A stretch of DNA of 64,000 bases from Bacteroides intestinalis DSM 17393 (GCF_000172175.1 NZ_ABJL02000008.1:1984001-2048000), one strand, 5' to 3'; shown: positions 42,728 through 51,867, counted from the stretch's first letter. Program-made: numbers and translations. The notes: generated by a model not told the origin, from the sequence alone.

Positions 42728-42780
42728 AATCGTTACCGTTTTTGTCCGGTAGGGAATAGGTAACGATTTAGTAACGAAAC
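42728..42780. repeat. Integrase arm-type site candidates, right end
   Basis: AAATCGTTACC (42728-42738, inverted), GGTAACGATTT (42759-42769) and AGTAACGAAAC (42770-42780). The abutting pair mirrors the left-end pair at 5824-5845. Confidence 0.55.
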
Positions 42781-42833
42781 TATGTCTTTTCAAGTCCTTT
42801 TGTTGTCTTGGAAACAAGACTTATAGGCAATAA

Positions 42834-42866
42834 AAAAACCTACAAATCGCTGATTTGTAGGTTTTT
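42834..42866. terminator. Terminator inside the right end of element A
   Basis: A perfect 15-bp stem (42834-42848 with 42852-42866) with a three-base loop and T-runs in both directions. It would stop transcription entering the integrase gene from across the junction. Confidence 0.9.
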
Positions 42867-42891
42867 GTCCTCTTACTGTCCTCTTTTGTCC
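42866..42891. repeat. Second phased TGTCC array at the right end
   Basis: TGTCC at 42866, 42877 and 42887: spacing 11 and 10 bp, adjacent to the att-like repeat. Confidence 0.55.
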
Positions 42892-42901
42892 AGTAGGTTC
42901 T

Positions 42902-42925
42902 GCGGAGAGACAGGGTAATGAACCT
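42902..42925. repeat. Att-like repeat at the A/B junction
   Basis: GCGGAGAGA followed by a sequence matching the 5749 repeat at most positions. On the minus strand it also resembles a tRNA T-arm and acceptor end. It marks the right end of A and the left end of B. Confidence 0.55.
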
Positions 42926-43012
42926 ATCTCCTTATGTCGCTTTAATTCAACTCTTTATCAATATGTCAATGCCTTAGGGGGTACAATTTAGGTCTCAAAA
43001 AAGACGTTTATT

Positions 43013-43038
43013 TGTCATCCTTTGGCTGTTCATTGTCT
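43013..43038. repeat. Phased array, left end of element B
   Basis: TGTCA 43013, TGGCT 43023, TGTCT 43034: the same 10 and 11 bp spacing as in A, with different bases. Confidence 0.55.
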
Positions 43039-43112
43039 GCCTAAAACTTCGGTTCAAAGATACAACTTGTTTTTGAAATACGCAAATCATTGAATATAAA
43101 TATTCTGCGGTT

Positions 43113-43159
43113 AGTGCAAGGTGCAAGCTATATTTATATATATACTTGCACCTTGCACT
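43113..43159. repeat. Long perfect inverted repeat (element B copy)
   Basis: Arms 43113-43127 and 43145-43159, 15 bp, separated by an AT-rich spacer. It is the counterpart of 5958-6008 and here also lies just after the araC stop, where it may end transcription. Confidence 0.7.
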
Positions 43160-43168
43160 AAAAGAACT

Positions 43169-44011
43169 TTATTGCCCCCTATGCTTCTTCCTAAAATCAG
43201 TAGGATTACAATCTTTGTATTTCTTGAATAGCCTATTCAAATGGCTTTCATCCGTAAATCCCAGTTCCTCTACTATCTCGCTAATTCTCATTTCGCTGTG
43301 TAAAAGCCGACTTTCCACCATTTTCATCTTATAGTTTAAGATATACTGCTGCATGGTTTCGTTGGTCTGCTTTTTGAAGTATCTCCCAAGATAATTGGGT
43401 GAAATACCAAAATGCTGGCTTATCGCTTTGGCTTTTATCTTTTCGGGATAGCAAATGTTGGATTGGATATATTGCAAGATGTTCAGTGACTTTTCTTCTG
43501 AATTTTCATCTATCTGTTCAGGCAGGAACATAGCAATGTTACGGGCAACAACAATAACAATCGTGTTGATTAACTGCGTAATAATTTCACTGCTGTATAT
43601 ATTCCTATTCACATATTCACGGATAATCGCTTCTATCATAGGTTTTACCAGCAATTTATCGGTTTGATTACGTAATATACAGCCGGGACGGTGATTGGCG
43701 TGTTGCAATATAAATTCCAGCCGTTGAATGTTCTCCGCCCCAAAAACAGCCGAATGAATGTAGATGTCATTGAACTTTATATATACGAACTTTGTCGTAG
43801 TGTGAATGTCGAAAGAATGTATGTCACCGGGAGTAATCATGAAAAGATGCCCGTCATGATATGGAAATTTGTTGTTGTTTATCCACTGAATACCTGTTCC
43901 CGATAGAATATAGACCAGTTCAAAAAAAGTATGGTCGTGTTCCTTTAATTGTGATTCGTCCAGTTCACTGAAACAGATTTCAAACGGTTGGTGTAGATTT
44001 TCCCTTTTCAT
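43169..44011 (-). CDS. AraC-family transcriptional regulator
   Basis: 280 residues: N-terminal cupin-like sensing domain (HDHTFFELVYILSGTGIQWI, then 'FMITPGDIHSF'), and a C-terminal double HTH (KAISQHFGISPNYLGRYFKK and ISEIVEELGFTDESHLNRLF). Divergent from the sugar acetyltransferase gene at 44138, its most likely target, with a 126-bp shared promoter region. Confidence 0.92.
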   Translation of the reverse strand: MKRENLHQPFEICFSELDESQLKEHDHTFFELVYILSGTGIQWINNNKFPYHDGHLFMITPGDIHSFDIHTTTKFVYIKFNDIYIHSAVFGAENIQRLEFILQHANHRPGCILRNQTDKLLVKPMIEAIIREYVNRNIYSSEIITQLINTIVIVVARNIAMFLPEQIDENSEEKSLNILQYIQSNICYPEKIKAKAISQHFGISPNYLGRYFKKQTNETMQQYILNYKMKMVESRLLHSEMRISEIVEELGFTDESHLNRLFKKYKDCNPTDFRKKHRGQ

Positions 44012-44088
44012 TTTGTGATTTTTTCTATTAGGACGTAAAGATACAAATAAAAAGAAAAATAATACATATATTTACGCTCGGATATGTA

Positions 44089-44096
44089 TAACTTTG
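44089..44096 (+). promoter_or_regulatory. Promoter -7 box of the acetyltransferase-HAD operon
   Basis: TAACTTTG (exact TAnnTTTG), 41 bp before the ATG at 44138. Confidence 0.55.
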
Positions 44097-44137
44097 CCAC
44101 AAATAAGATGAAGCAGTAACTTTTATTAGGATGAGGT

Positions 44138-44737
44138 ATGAAAACAGAATTGGAAAAATGCTTGTCGGGCGAATGGTATGATTGTCATGCTCCCGTATTT
44201 ATGGGGTTTAAAAGAAAGACGCATGAATTGTTGCTGAAATACAATTCATTGCCGTATGATTATAAAGAGGAAAAGTATGCGCTATTGAAAGAAATGTTTG
44301 AAAGCGTTGGCAAGAAAGTTTCAGTAGGACATTCTTTTATATGCGATTATGGCTGTAACATCAGCATAGGTAATAATGTCAGCATAAACACCGGATGCAC
44401 CTTTGTGGACTGCAACAAAATCATTATCGGCAACAATGTATTGATAGCCCCCAATGTGCAAATCTATACGGCTACCCACCCTGTTGAATTGAATGAGCGG
44501 CTAACACCGACAGAAACGGAGGACGGGACAGCATATATCCGTCACACGTATGCCTTGCCTGTTACCATTGAGGACGGTTGTTGGATTGGCGGCGGTGTCA
44601 TTATCCTGCCGGGTGTTACTATCGGTCGGGGAAGCGTTATTGGAGCGGGAAGTGTTGTCACCAAATCCATTCCGGCAAACAGCCTTGCCGTAGGAAATCC
44701 ATGTAAAGTAATTCGGGAAATCAATACTTCCATATAG
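44138..44737 (+). CDS. Sugar O-acetyltransferase (maltose/galactoside type)
   Basis: 199 residues. An N-terminal helical domain (KTELEKCLSGEWYDCHAPVF) is followed by left-handed beta-helix hexapeptide repeats with 'IYTATHPVELNERLTPTETE' carrying the catalytic His, and 'GAGSVVTKSIPANSLAVGNP' at the end. It transfers acetyl from acetyl-CoA to a sugar hydroxyl; the acceptor is unknown. It forms an operon with the HAD gene two bases downstream. Confidence 0.92.
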   Translation: MKTELEKCLSGEWYDCHAPVFMGFKRKTHELLLKYNSLPYDYKEEKYALLKEMFESVGKKVSVGHSFICDYGCNISIGNNVSINTGCTFVDCNKIIIGNNVLIAPNVQIYTATHPVELNERLTPTETEDGTAYIRHTYALPVTIEDGCWIGGGVIILPGVTIGRGSVIGAGSVVTKSIPANSLAVGNPCKVIREINTSI

Positions 44738-44739
44738 CC

Positions 44740-45387
44740 ATGATTAAATTAGTCGCTTTCGATTTGGACGGCACGATAGGCAATACCTTGCCGATGTGCA
44801 TACAGGCTTTCAAGAAAGCCACACAACCATATATCGGACATGAATTGTCGGATGAAGAAATGGTTCATACTTTTGGTTTAAATGAAAAAGGTATGATTGG
44901 GTGTGTCGTTGATGAACCCTATCGGCAACAGGCATTGAATGACTTTTATGTGATTTATAAGGAATTGCATCAAGAAATGTGTCCGACACCTTTTGAGGGA
45001 ATACGTGAGTTGATAGCCTTGTTAAAGCAAAAGGGTATCATTGTGGCACTTATCACCGGAAAGGGGATAAATAGTTGTGATATAACCTTAAAGCAATTCA
45101 ATATGAAGGATTCTTTTGCAAAAGTCATTACGGGAAACGCAGAAAGGAACATCAAGTCGGAAGCATTGAAAGAACTCTTGCATGATTATCATTTGGCTGC
45201 AAATGAAATTGTATATGTCGGGGATGCACTTTCAGATATAATGGAGTGCAGGAAAGCCAATGTGATGTGTCTGTCTGCCGCTTGGAGTATTCCACAAAAT
45301 GAAGTGACAGCCTTAGAAAACAGTAACCCTAAAAATGTGTTTTATTCGATATCGTCCTTATTCAAATATCTTAATATAAAAACATGA
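44740..45387 (+). CDS. HAD-family phosphatase (phosphoglycolate phosphatase-like)
   Basis: 215 residues with HAD motifs: DLDGTIGNT (nucleophile Asp), ALITGKG, a lysine (KSEALKELL) and VGDALSDIMECRKANV. The cap is of the small alpha-helical type seen in Gph-like enzymes. The substrate is unknown; it is coexpressed with the acetyltransferase. Confidence 0.9.
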   Translation: MIKLVAFDLDGTIGNTLPMCIQAFKKATQPYIGHELSDEEMVHTFGLNEKGMIGCVVDEPYRQQALNDFYVIYKELHQEMCPTPFEGIRELIALLKQKGIIVALITGKGINSCDITLKQFNMKDSFAKVITGNAERNIKSEALKELLHDYHLAANEIVYVGDALSDIMECRKANVMCLSAAWSIPQNEVTALENSNPKNVFYSISSLFKYLNIKT

Positions 45388-45435
45388 TTGTCTTATTTAC
45401 AGTGAATTTTATCAACTCAATTAAAACAGAACAAT

Positions 45436-46107
45436 ATGAAACAGAGAATTTGCCAAAGTTGTGGCATGTCTATGCCCACTGATGATTTGTTAGGAACTCA
45501 CGGTAACGGATGTTTGTGTACTGAATATTGCTGCCACTGCTTCCAAAAAGGATTTTTCACCAACAATTCATTGGAGGAACAAATCGAACTGAATACCCAA
45601 CCCGAAAGTCTGGCTGCATTTAACGAAGCGTCAGGAAGTAATTTTACCAAAGAAGAAGCTATCGAAGGACTACGTAAGTTCCTGCCTACGCTTAAACGCT
45701 GGATGCCTATCAGACAGCAGGCTGAATGGGTACTTGAACAATGCGGCTACATCACACTTTCCACTATCAGTGAAAATGGTTATCCTCGCCCGGTAGCTAT
45801 CGACCTATTGCGCCATACCGATATATCAACTTTATGGATGACAACAGCCTTATCCACAGAAAAGGTAAAACATATCAGACAAAATTCAAAAGCCGGAGTT
45901 TGCTTTGTTCACGAAGCAGACAGTGTTACTCTAACCGGAAAAATAGAAATACTTACTGATGCGGAAACCCGTCAGACCTTTTGGCAAGATTATATGCTAC
46001 ACTATTTCCCGCAAGGTGTAAACGACCCGGATTATTGCATTCTTTGTTTCCATACGGAAGAAGCAGTTTTGTGGATAGACAGGAAATTTGAGCGCATCGT
46101 GTTATAA
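45436..46107 (+). CDS. Zinc-ribbon plus pyridoxamine-phosphate-oxidase-fold protein
   Basis: 223 residues. The N-terminal putative zinc ribbon (QRICQSCGMSMPTDD, then CCHC; residues 3-36) leads through a helical linker into a flavin-binding split-barrel domain (YITLSTISENGYPRPVAIDL, then 'LTGKIEILTDAETRQTFW'). It may reduce or sense a small molecule. The same zinc ribbon is found at the start of the next gene (46226), which is a regulator. Confidence 0.8.
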   Translation: MKQRICQSCGMSMPTDDLLGTHGNGCLCTEYCCHCFQKGFFTNNSLEEQIELNTQPESLAAFNEASGSNFTKEEAIEGLRKFLPTLKRWMPIRQQAEWVLEQCGYITLSTISENGYPRPVAIDLLRHTDISTLWMTTALSTEKVKHIRQNSKAGVCFVHEADSVTLTGKIEILTDAETRQTFWQDYMLHYFPQGVNDPDYCILCFHTEEAVLWIDRKFERIVL

Positions 46108-46114
46108 TGTAGCC

Positions 46115-46163
46115 ATTCTTGTTTTCGTATGAAAAGTTTGTCTTATCATACGAAAACAAGAAT
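46115..46163. terminator. Strong terminator between the two zinc-ribbon genes
   Basis: A perfect 18-bp stem (46115-46132 with 46146-46163) extended by TAGC/GCTA with bulges. Confidence 0.85.
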
Positions 46164-46225
46164 AGCTATTTAGGGTAACTTTTTCTCTGGCTTATTCCGT
46201 ATATTTGCTTTCAAATAAGAGAACT

Positions 46226-47374
46226 ATGGATATAGATAACGAAAAGAAATATTGCCAAAGTTGTGGTATGCCATTAGACATTGAGGGTATTTCAGAATAT
46301 GGAACAAATTCTGATGGTACACTCAATCAGGAATTTTGTTCCTGTTGTTTAAACTCCGGCAAATATCTTTTTGATTTCTCAATGGAATACCTCATTTATC
46401 TTTGGGGGCTTTTCCCCGATTCCTATAATCAAATTGCAGGTACTAATTATAAAAGCGAGGAATTAAGAAATGTTTTATCCGACAGATTGCCTAATCTAAA
46501 GCGGTGGAAGCAAAAAATAAACACTGCCCATATACACTATGCCCTTATAATAAATGTTCAGGAATATATCAATCGGCATTTATTTGAGGACTTAAACTCT
46601 GACAATTTATCTCATATCGCTTGTATGTCGATATATCACTTTCGGAGAGTATTCAAAGATGTTGTAGGAGAGAATGTCGGTGATTATATTCAGAGGTTAA
46701 GGTTGGAATATATTGCTTTCAAACTTATTTCAACAAATACAAGGGTATCGGAACTGCTTGAACAGATAAATTTTCACAATAAACATACTTTATCAAGGGC
46801 ATTTAAAAAGCATTTTCAAATGTCTATCCCTGCTTTCAGGAAAACATATTCAAGTGTTGCTTATGAAAACAAAATTATAAAACAGCCTGACTGTTCAATA
46901 AAGAGGATTAAAGAATTCAAAGTTGCATATTTGAAATTTGAGCGAACACATAGAAATAAGCAAGCATATTCTACTTTGTGGGGGCAGATAATAGAATTTG
47001 CCAAGAAATACAATCTGACAGATAAAGGTTTCAAATACGTTAGTATCAGTTTGGATAGTCTTGATATTACGGAAATAGATAAATGCCGATTTTTGATAGG
47101 GATAACTGTTCCTTATTCAATGGAAGTCCCTAAAGGTTTTGGGACTTTGAACATACAAGCAGGGTTATATTCTGTATTTAATATAAAAGGGGGCAACCAT
47201 GAATTAAATAAAATTTACCGGAATGTTTACCTTGATTGGCTACCAAATAGCAAGTACCGTCTAAGAGAACAAATGACCTTTGAAATATATGCCAATACTC
47301 CCAATAAAACAAGCACGGATGAATTGGTTACAGAAATTTATTTACCCATTGAAACAAAACAAAAGATAAAATGA
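46226..47374 (+). CDS. Zinc-ribbon / AraC HTH / GyrI-like effector-binding regulator
   Basis: 382 residues from ATG 46226; the upstream TTG at 46205 is less likely. Residues 8-45 are a zinc ribbon (KYCQSCGMPLDIEG, then FCSCC), residues 110-210 an AraC-type HTH (LSHIACMSIYHFRRVFKDVV, then FHNKHTLSRAFKKHFQMSIP), and the C-terminal 150 residues a GyrI/SOUL-like ligand domain (FKVAYLKFERTHRNKQAYST). Rob/BmrR-like regulators of this build sense drugs or lipophilic compounds. The zinc ribbon in front is unusual. It overlaps the next gene by four bases. Confidence 0.85.
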   Translation: MDIDNEKKYCQSCGMPLDIEGISEYGTNSDGTLNQEFCSCCLNSGKYLFDFSMEYLIYLWGLFPDSYNQIAGTNYKSEELRNVLSDRLPNLKRWKQKINTAHIHYALIINVQEYINRHLFEDLNSDNLSHIACMSIYHFRRVFKDVVGENVGDYIQRLRLEYIAFKLISTNTRVSELLEQINFHNKHTLSRAFKKHFQMSIPAFRKTYSSVAYENKIIKQPDCSIKRIKEFKVAYLKFERTHRNKQAYSTLWGQIIEFAKKYNLTDKGFKYVSISLDSLDITEIDKCRFLIGITVPYSMEVPKGFGTLNIQAGLYSVFNIKGGNHELNKIYRNVYLDWLPNSKYRLREQMTFEIYANTPNKTSTDELVTEIYLPIETKQKIK

Positions 47375-47976
47375 AAAACGAAATAATTCAATTTTTAAGA
47401 GAGAATATCATTGGCAAAACATTGCTTACTGGTGTAGTTTATAAATTAGAGAACGGAAATTTAGAAGGCGTGTATAGCGATAAAATGACATTCTCAAATT
47501 TGGTGACAACAGAAAACGGCATTAAGTTCAATATGACAACTGTCACCCAAGAATTGGTTTACAATTTGGATGATAAAGGAGCAAGAACCACCATAGCCAA
47601 AGATTATACAGGAACAAGTGTGTTTTGTTATGAATTGGCAATGCGAAAAAGCACAAAGCAAATCACAGGTTATATGCGTTGTGTTTCAACAACAGTTCAA
47701 GATTCCACAATGGAAGCTGTAGTTTGTGGAATATTTGATGTGACTTTTGACGGGAAAGAACTGAAATGGCAAGAAAATCAATTGCTATATAGAGATAATC
47801 CCATAGGAGAAGATAAATATAAACCAGTCGCCTTTAATTCCAAAGTTCGTTTTTATCTTGATAACGGGAAAGTCATATTTGAATATTTGCCAACGCTTTG
47901 GGATATATCCCCTGACACATTGGAAAAGAGATTGTCTAAAGATGATTATCCTCCTTATATATCAAAAGAACAATAA
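47371..47976 (+). CDS. Unrecognised 201-residue protein coupled to the AraC-GyrI regulator
   Basis: No signal peptide or membrane segment. It has a beta-rich pattern with 'FLRENIIGKTLLTGVVYKLE' and 'TGYMRCVSTTVQDSTMEAVV', suggesting a lipocalin-like barrel, but I cannot place it in a family. Its start overlaps the regulator's stop (ATGA), so the two are translated together; it is a good candidate for the functional output or ligand partner of the regulator. Confidence 0.65.
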   Translation: MKNEIIQFLRENIIGKTLLTGVVYKLENGNLEGVYSDKMTFSNLVTTENGIKFNMTTVTQELVYNLDDKGARTTIAKDYTGTSVFCYELAMRKSTKQITGYMRCVSTTVQDSTMEAVVCGIFDVTFDGKELKWQENQLLYRDNPIGEDKYKPVAFNSKVRFYLDNGKVIFEYLPTLWDISPDTLEKRLSKDDYPPYISKEQ

Positions 47977-48034
47977 CCGAATAAAAAAGAAGTAGAGCCG
48001 GATAATAGCATAAATGAAATAAGCTGTTTATACA

Positions 48035-48883
48035 ATGAAAGAGGTAGTAGATAGGATATTAGAGCAAGTAGAGGCTGATATTTCGGAAATCGACCTCTAC
48101 GGTTATAATATTATCAAAACTTCTCTTTCAATGGTACATAGGCTGCAAACAGTTCTTAATGATTTGAGAACGAAAATACAGACTTATGTATTTCTAACCA
48201 AAGAGGATGAAATCTTATTTTTCAAGACACAGAAACCGGAGATACTCGGGCGGTTGTTATTTTTCTATAAGATATACAAGATTGAAACGCAATGCCCTAA
48301 TGGTAGCGATGAAGCAATTAGAAATTATATCAATCGGGAACTGGATAATCTGACTTATTTCTTCAATCGCAATTTGGACTTTTACCAATATTACCGTTCA
48401 CATTCCACTGTGTACGATGAATATTACTTTGTACGTGGAAAAGCTGATTTGCGGTTATGTACTGATAGCGCACAGTTTGACAAAGACCCTAATTTCTCAA
48501 CCGGATATGATTATAAAGTGGCAAAGATTATCGCCAATGAAATGCTACGTATCTACCTGAATAAACGATTGGTGAAACTGGGAACTAATAATCAGATAGA
48601 AGACTATTTACAGAAATGCTTCAAATATCCGTTCCGTTTTACAGGCAAAAAGGCATATCTTATCGAACTGGGATATTCGCTTGTATCTTCGGGCGACATA
48701 AACAATGGCAATGTGGAGATAAAAGAAATGATGAATTTCCTTAGCATGATATTCCATATTGATTTAGGGGATTATTACGCTTCTTATATAGCTATGAAAG
48801 AGAGAAAAGACCGAACGGCATATCTTCATCATCTTATAGATAGTCTGATTAAGCGGATGAACGAGGATGATATGAAATGTTAG
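48035..48883 (+). CDS. rteC: RteC-domain regulator (element B)
   Basis: 282 residues, homologous to 11626-12486 along the whole length (shared 'NLDFYQYYRS', 'YYFVRG', 'IDLGDYYASYIAMKERKDRT'). In element B the path to the HTH-primase block is interrupted by two minus-strand genes (AraC and MATE), unlike in A, where RteC directly precedes it. Confidence 0.85.
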   Translation: MKEVVDRILEQVEADISEIDLYGYNIIKTSLSMVHRLQTVLNDLRTKIQTYVFLTKEDEILFFKTQKPEILGRLLFFYKIYKIETQCPNGSDEAIRNYINRELDNLTYFFNRNLDFYQYYRSHSTVYDEYYFVRGKADLRLCTDSAQFDKDPNFSTGYDYKVAKIIANEMLRIYLNKRLVKLGTNNQIEDYLQKCFKYPFRFTGKKAYLIELGYSLVSSGDINNGNVEIKEMMNFLSMIFHIDLGDYYASYIAMKERKDRTAYLHHLIDSLIKRMNEDDMKC

Positions 48884-48921
48884 CATAACCAACAATTACG
48901 AAAAACATTGTTACTGAATTT

Positions 48922-49734
48922 CTATAATTCAATATGCAACACTTCTACTTTTTCATTTGTTGAAAGTGAAAGAAATGCATTAGGAGTATTGCCTGAAAGC
49001 CTTTTTACTTCCCTATATAGGTGCGGTGTATCATAATATCCCGCTTGGATAGCAACAGACAAAAAGTTATCGAATGAAGTATTGGATTTTAAAAGGTGAA
49101 TAGCGTTCCAAAACTTGACGATTCGACTATATTCTTTGGGCGAATAACCTGTATAAAATTTAAACTTGCGCTCAAATTGTCGTAGGCCTAAGCATGCTTC
49201 TGTTGCCAATTCTTTAATCGAAACAATACCTTTCTGCCTACTAATCAAGGAAACAGCATAAGATATTTGCTTTTCTGTATCCGTGTTGTTTTTGTACACT
49301 TGTCTAACCAATTCATGTTCAATAGCATCAATTGGATTTTGATTGGATTCGCAGAGTTGATATATGAAAGATTGACTAAAAAGAACTGGAAATTCATGGC
49401 TGTCAATCCCTTGATTTATCAATTCGTTTAGTGGAATATCTATAAATCGAAAAAGTCCACACGGACGAAAACGTACCCCTATAATATGAATGAAGTTTGT
49501 GTGAGCAACCAATTCCGTAAATGTATTCATCGGTCCAAAGAAATAGGAATGATAAGGTCTCATTATCAGGCCATTCCTGATGCAATCTGTGGCATTGCCC
49601 ACGATAAAAACAAAGTCAGAACAACCATGAGGTGGAATGTTGAATTTCAATCCACTCCTTGTTTCTCCTTTATATTCCCAAAAGTGATAGATAAAAGGAG
49701 CTAATACGCTACATGGGGAATATTCTTTATACAT
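48922..49734 (-). CDS. AraC-family regulator next to MATE pump
   Basis: 270 residues. The N-terminal domain resembles the DUF6597-type sensor of AraC proteins (YSPCSVLAPFIYHFWEYKGE, then 'IIGVRFRPCGLFRF'), and the C-terminal HTH reads 'IKELATEACLGLRQFERKFK' and 'YYDTPHLYREVKRLSGNTPN'. It follows the MATE gene in the same direction (45 bp gap) and probably controls it. Confidence 0.9.
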   Translation of the reverse strand: MYKEYSPCSVLAPFIYHFWEYKGETRSGLKFNIPPHGCSDFVFIVGNATDCIRNGLIMRPYHSYFFGPMNTFTELVAHTNFIHIIGVRFRPCGLFRFIDIPLNELINQGIDSHEFPVLFSQSFIYQLCESNQNPIDAIEHELVRQVYKNNTDTEKQISYAVSLISRQKGIVSIKELATEACLGLRQFERKFKFYTGYSPKEYSRIVKFWNAIHLLKSNTSFDNFLSVAIQAGYYDTPHLYREVKRLSGNTPNAFLSLSTNEKVEVLHIEL

Positions 49735-49779
49735 ATAACAAAGATAATTATCAACTCTGATTCTAAGAAATATTAGTGA

Positions 49780-51117
49780 TTAATTTTTGTCTTGATTGAT
49801 AAAGTTCATCCACCAATGGTGAATATGATAAAGAGAAAGTATAAACACGCATGAAAAGTAAATATGTTCCGATGTCCACAATAGTGGGACACTCGAACTA
49901 AAATGACTAATTGTTTCCACATATACTATGTAAACGACTAAGGATATAAATGCTATCAATAAAGAAGCGACAGCATGACCGATTCCCGCAATAGCACTAA
50001 AAAATACGAATGTAGGTACAGCTATCAAATAAGAAGTTAGCATAACCTTTAATGTAGGGATAGCCTCAAACACCAATACTGTATTGTCACTATAAATCCG
50101 CAAAACAGATGATGGGAAAAGCAGGAACAGTACTATTATCGGCAAAATAGTCATGTAGCATAAAAATGTTACTTTTTTACATACATATAGGATAGAGTTA
50201 CCTTTATTCTTTCCTATGAGATTTCCAACCAAAGAACTAACAACAGATGCAAAAGCTTGTACGAAAAGAAAAAGAAAGGACGAAGTATTTCTCACAATAT
50301 TCGTAATAGCTAATGACCTCTCCCCGAAATGTTCCATTGTAATGAAAAAAATGAACCAACTTCCAAATACTAATCCGTGCTGTAACATCATCCAAATAGA
50401 AATGGATAGTATCTTTTTTAATATTGTACAATCTATGGTTATTCGCCTTTTTAATCCATATTTGCAAGGACTTACGTTCTTTTGGGTATATATGATAAAA
50501 TGAATAACCGCAACCGATTCGGAAATGACTGACGCTATGGCTGCTCCAGAAATGCCTAATACGGGAATACCTAATGCTCCAAATATTAAGATATAATTCA
50601 GAATAACATTAATTGCTACCATAGTTATGGAATTTAGCATTAATGCGGAAGTGTGTATTATTCCGATATAAAAGGCTCTAAACATGATAATTGTAAAAGA
50701 AAAAAAGAAACCATAGATTCTCCAATCAAGATATTGTAAAACAGCTTGGAGTACAGATTCAGAATCTATAATTGATTTTAATATAATTGGTGAAATTATA
50801 GAAGAAAACGATATTACTATTACCGCAATTATCAGCAAAAACAATATGCCTTGTGAGAGAATTTTTCCTGCTTCTTTATACTGTTGGTTTCCATTATATT
50901 GGGCTATTAAGATTTGCGCTCCTATGCTGAACCCAAATCCAATCATGTATATAATCATATAATAAGTACCAGCTATAGCTAATGCAGCCAATTCAGTTTC
51001 TCCAACTCTTCCTAAATAGGCTGTATCAGTAAAACCTATTAAGTATTCCATTAATAAACTAACCAATACAGGCAGACTGGTTTTATAAATTGATATATAA
51101 GTAATATTCATATTCAT
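49780..51117 (-). CDS. MATE-family multidrug efflux transporter
   Basis: 445 residues with about twelve membrane segments and MATE-type repeats; the start 'TSLPVLVSLLMEYLIGFTDT' and 'GFSIGAQILIAQYNGNQQYK' are typical. It exports cationic drugs by Na+ or H+ antiport; the substrate is unknown. It is AT-rich and inserted, together with its AraC gene, between rteC and the HTH gene of element B. Confidence 0.9.
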   Translation of the reverse strand: MNMNITYISIYKTSLPVLVSLLMEYLIGFTDTAYLGRVGETELAALAIAGTYYMIIYMIGFGFSIGAQILIAQYNGNQQYKEAGKILSQGILFLLIIAVIVISFSSIISPIILKSIIDSESVLQAVLQYLDWRIYGFFFSFTIIMFRAFYIGIIHTSALMLNSITMVAINVILNYILIFGALGIPVLGISGAAIASVISESVAVIHFIIYTQKNVSPCKYGLKRRITIDCTILKKILSISIWMMLQHGLVFGSWFIFFITMEHFGERSLAITNIVRNTSSFLFLFVQAFASVVSSLVGNLIGKNKGNSILYVCKKVTFLCYMTILPIIVLFLLFPSSVLRIYSDNTVLVFEAIPTLKVMLTSYLIAVPTFVFFSAIAGIGHAVASLLIAFISLVVYIVYVETISHFSSSVPLLWTSEHIYFSCVFILSLYHIHHWWMNFINQDKN

Positions 51118-51130
51118 TTCATTTATCCGG

Positions 51131-51138
51131 CAAAGTTA
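51131..51138 (-). promoter_or_regulatory. Promoter -7 box of the MATE gene
   Basis: The minus strand reads TAACTTTG, 13 bp before the ATG at 51117, leaving a very short leader. Confidence 0.5.
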
Positions 51139-51507
51139 CTTCACTTGGTTCGTATTAAATTGTATAAAAACGACATGGATGTTTTTATATGGCATCAAAG
51201 AAGCAAATACGATACTTACAAGATATTAGCAACCGTTTCTTGACAATTTCACGTTGGTTCAAAAAAGGATGAAAATGATATGAACTATAAATTTCTGTAT
51301 TTCAATATGTAGAAGTACCATGTTCACCCCAATATGGTACTTCCTTTTTATGGTGAAATATATTTTGAAAATGATATTTTTAGGGGAGTTTTTACACCGA
51401 TATTCCCCAAAAATAGCCTGAAAAAAAGTAATACCATGATAGGTACAACCATGACTTTTAGGTTATTTCTTCTGCCGAACTTTGCGGCAAATCAATAAGT
51501 TAGCAAT
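51139..51507. other. Region between MATE gene and element B HTH gene
   Basis: Holds a terminator-like hairpin (GAAGTACCAT 51312-51321 with ATGGTACTTC 51334-51343, then T-rich), a second imperfect AGGGGA/TCCCC hairpin near 51378-51405, two ACCATGA repeats (near 51430-51455), and just before 51508 the AACTTTGCGGCAAATCAAT leader shared with element A (12668 onward). The shared leader is the likely promoter of the HTH-primase operon. Confidence 0.55.
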
Positions 51508-51867
51508 ATGGAGATTATAACATTTGAGTCAAAAGCCTATAAAGAACTTGACAACAAGATTACCGCTATTGCCGATTACATTTTCAATCATTTGGACGAA
51601 AACAAGACCGATGAAGATGAAATTTGGGTGGACAGTTACGAAGTATGTACTTTCTTGAAAATCAGTGACCGAACCCTGCAACGCCTGCGGGCGGCAGGGA
51701 TGATTTCTTACTCCGACATCAAGGGGCATTACTTCTATAAGATTAAGGAAGTCAAACGAATGTTGGAAGAACGCCTGATTAAGCGTGACAAGGAGTGTAT
51801 AAACGAACTGATAACCAATCATCAGAAATATGTTAAGGAAAGAAGAAATTCTAAGCAGGACAAATAA
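51508..51867 (+). CDS. Excisionase-like helix-turn-helix protein, first copy (element B)
   Basis: 119 residues, closely similar to 12697-13056 (identical start MEIITFESKAYKELDNKITA). HTH region 'EVCTFLKISDRTLQRLRAAG'. It overlaps the primase gene by 38 bp as in A. Confidence 0.8.
   Translation: MEIITFESKAYKELDNKITAIADYIFNHLDENKTDEDEIWVDSYEVCTFLKISDRTLQRLRAAGMISYSDIKGHYFYKIKEVKRMLEERLIKRDKECINELITNHQKYVKERRNSKQDK

Larger units (their letters stand above)
5749..42901. mobile_element. Conjugative transposon 'element A' (CTnDOT-like ICE) with ars operon
   Basis: Contains everything expected of a self-transmissible Bacteroidales ICE: tyrosine integrase at the right end (41401-42627), excision/replication block, MobA/MobB/coupling protein, a full tra operon, ArdA, and cargo. 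Its ends are placed at the GCGGAGAGA-type direct repeats at 5749 and 42902. The exact boundary is inferred. A related element follows directly, so the right boundary is shared with element B. Confidence 0.8.
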
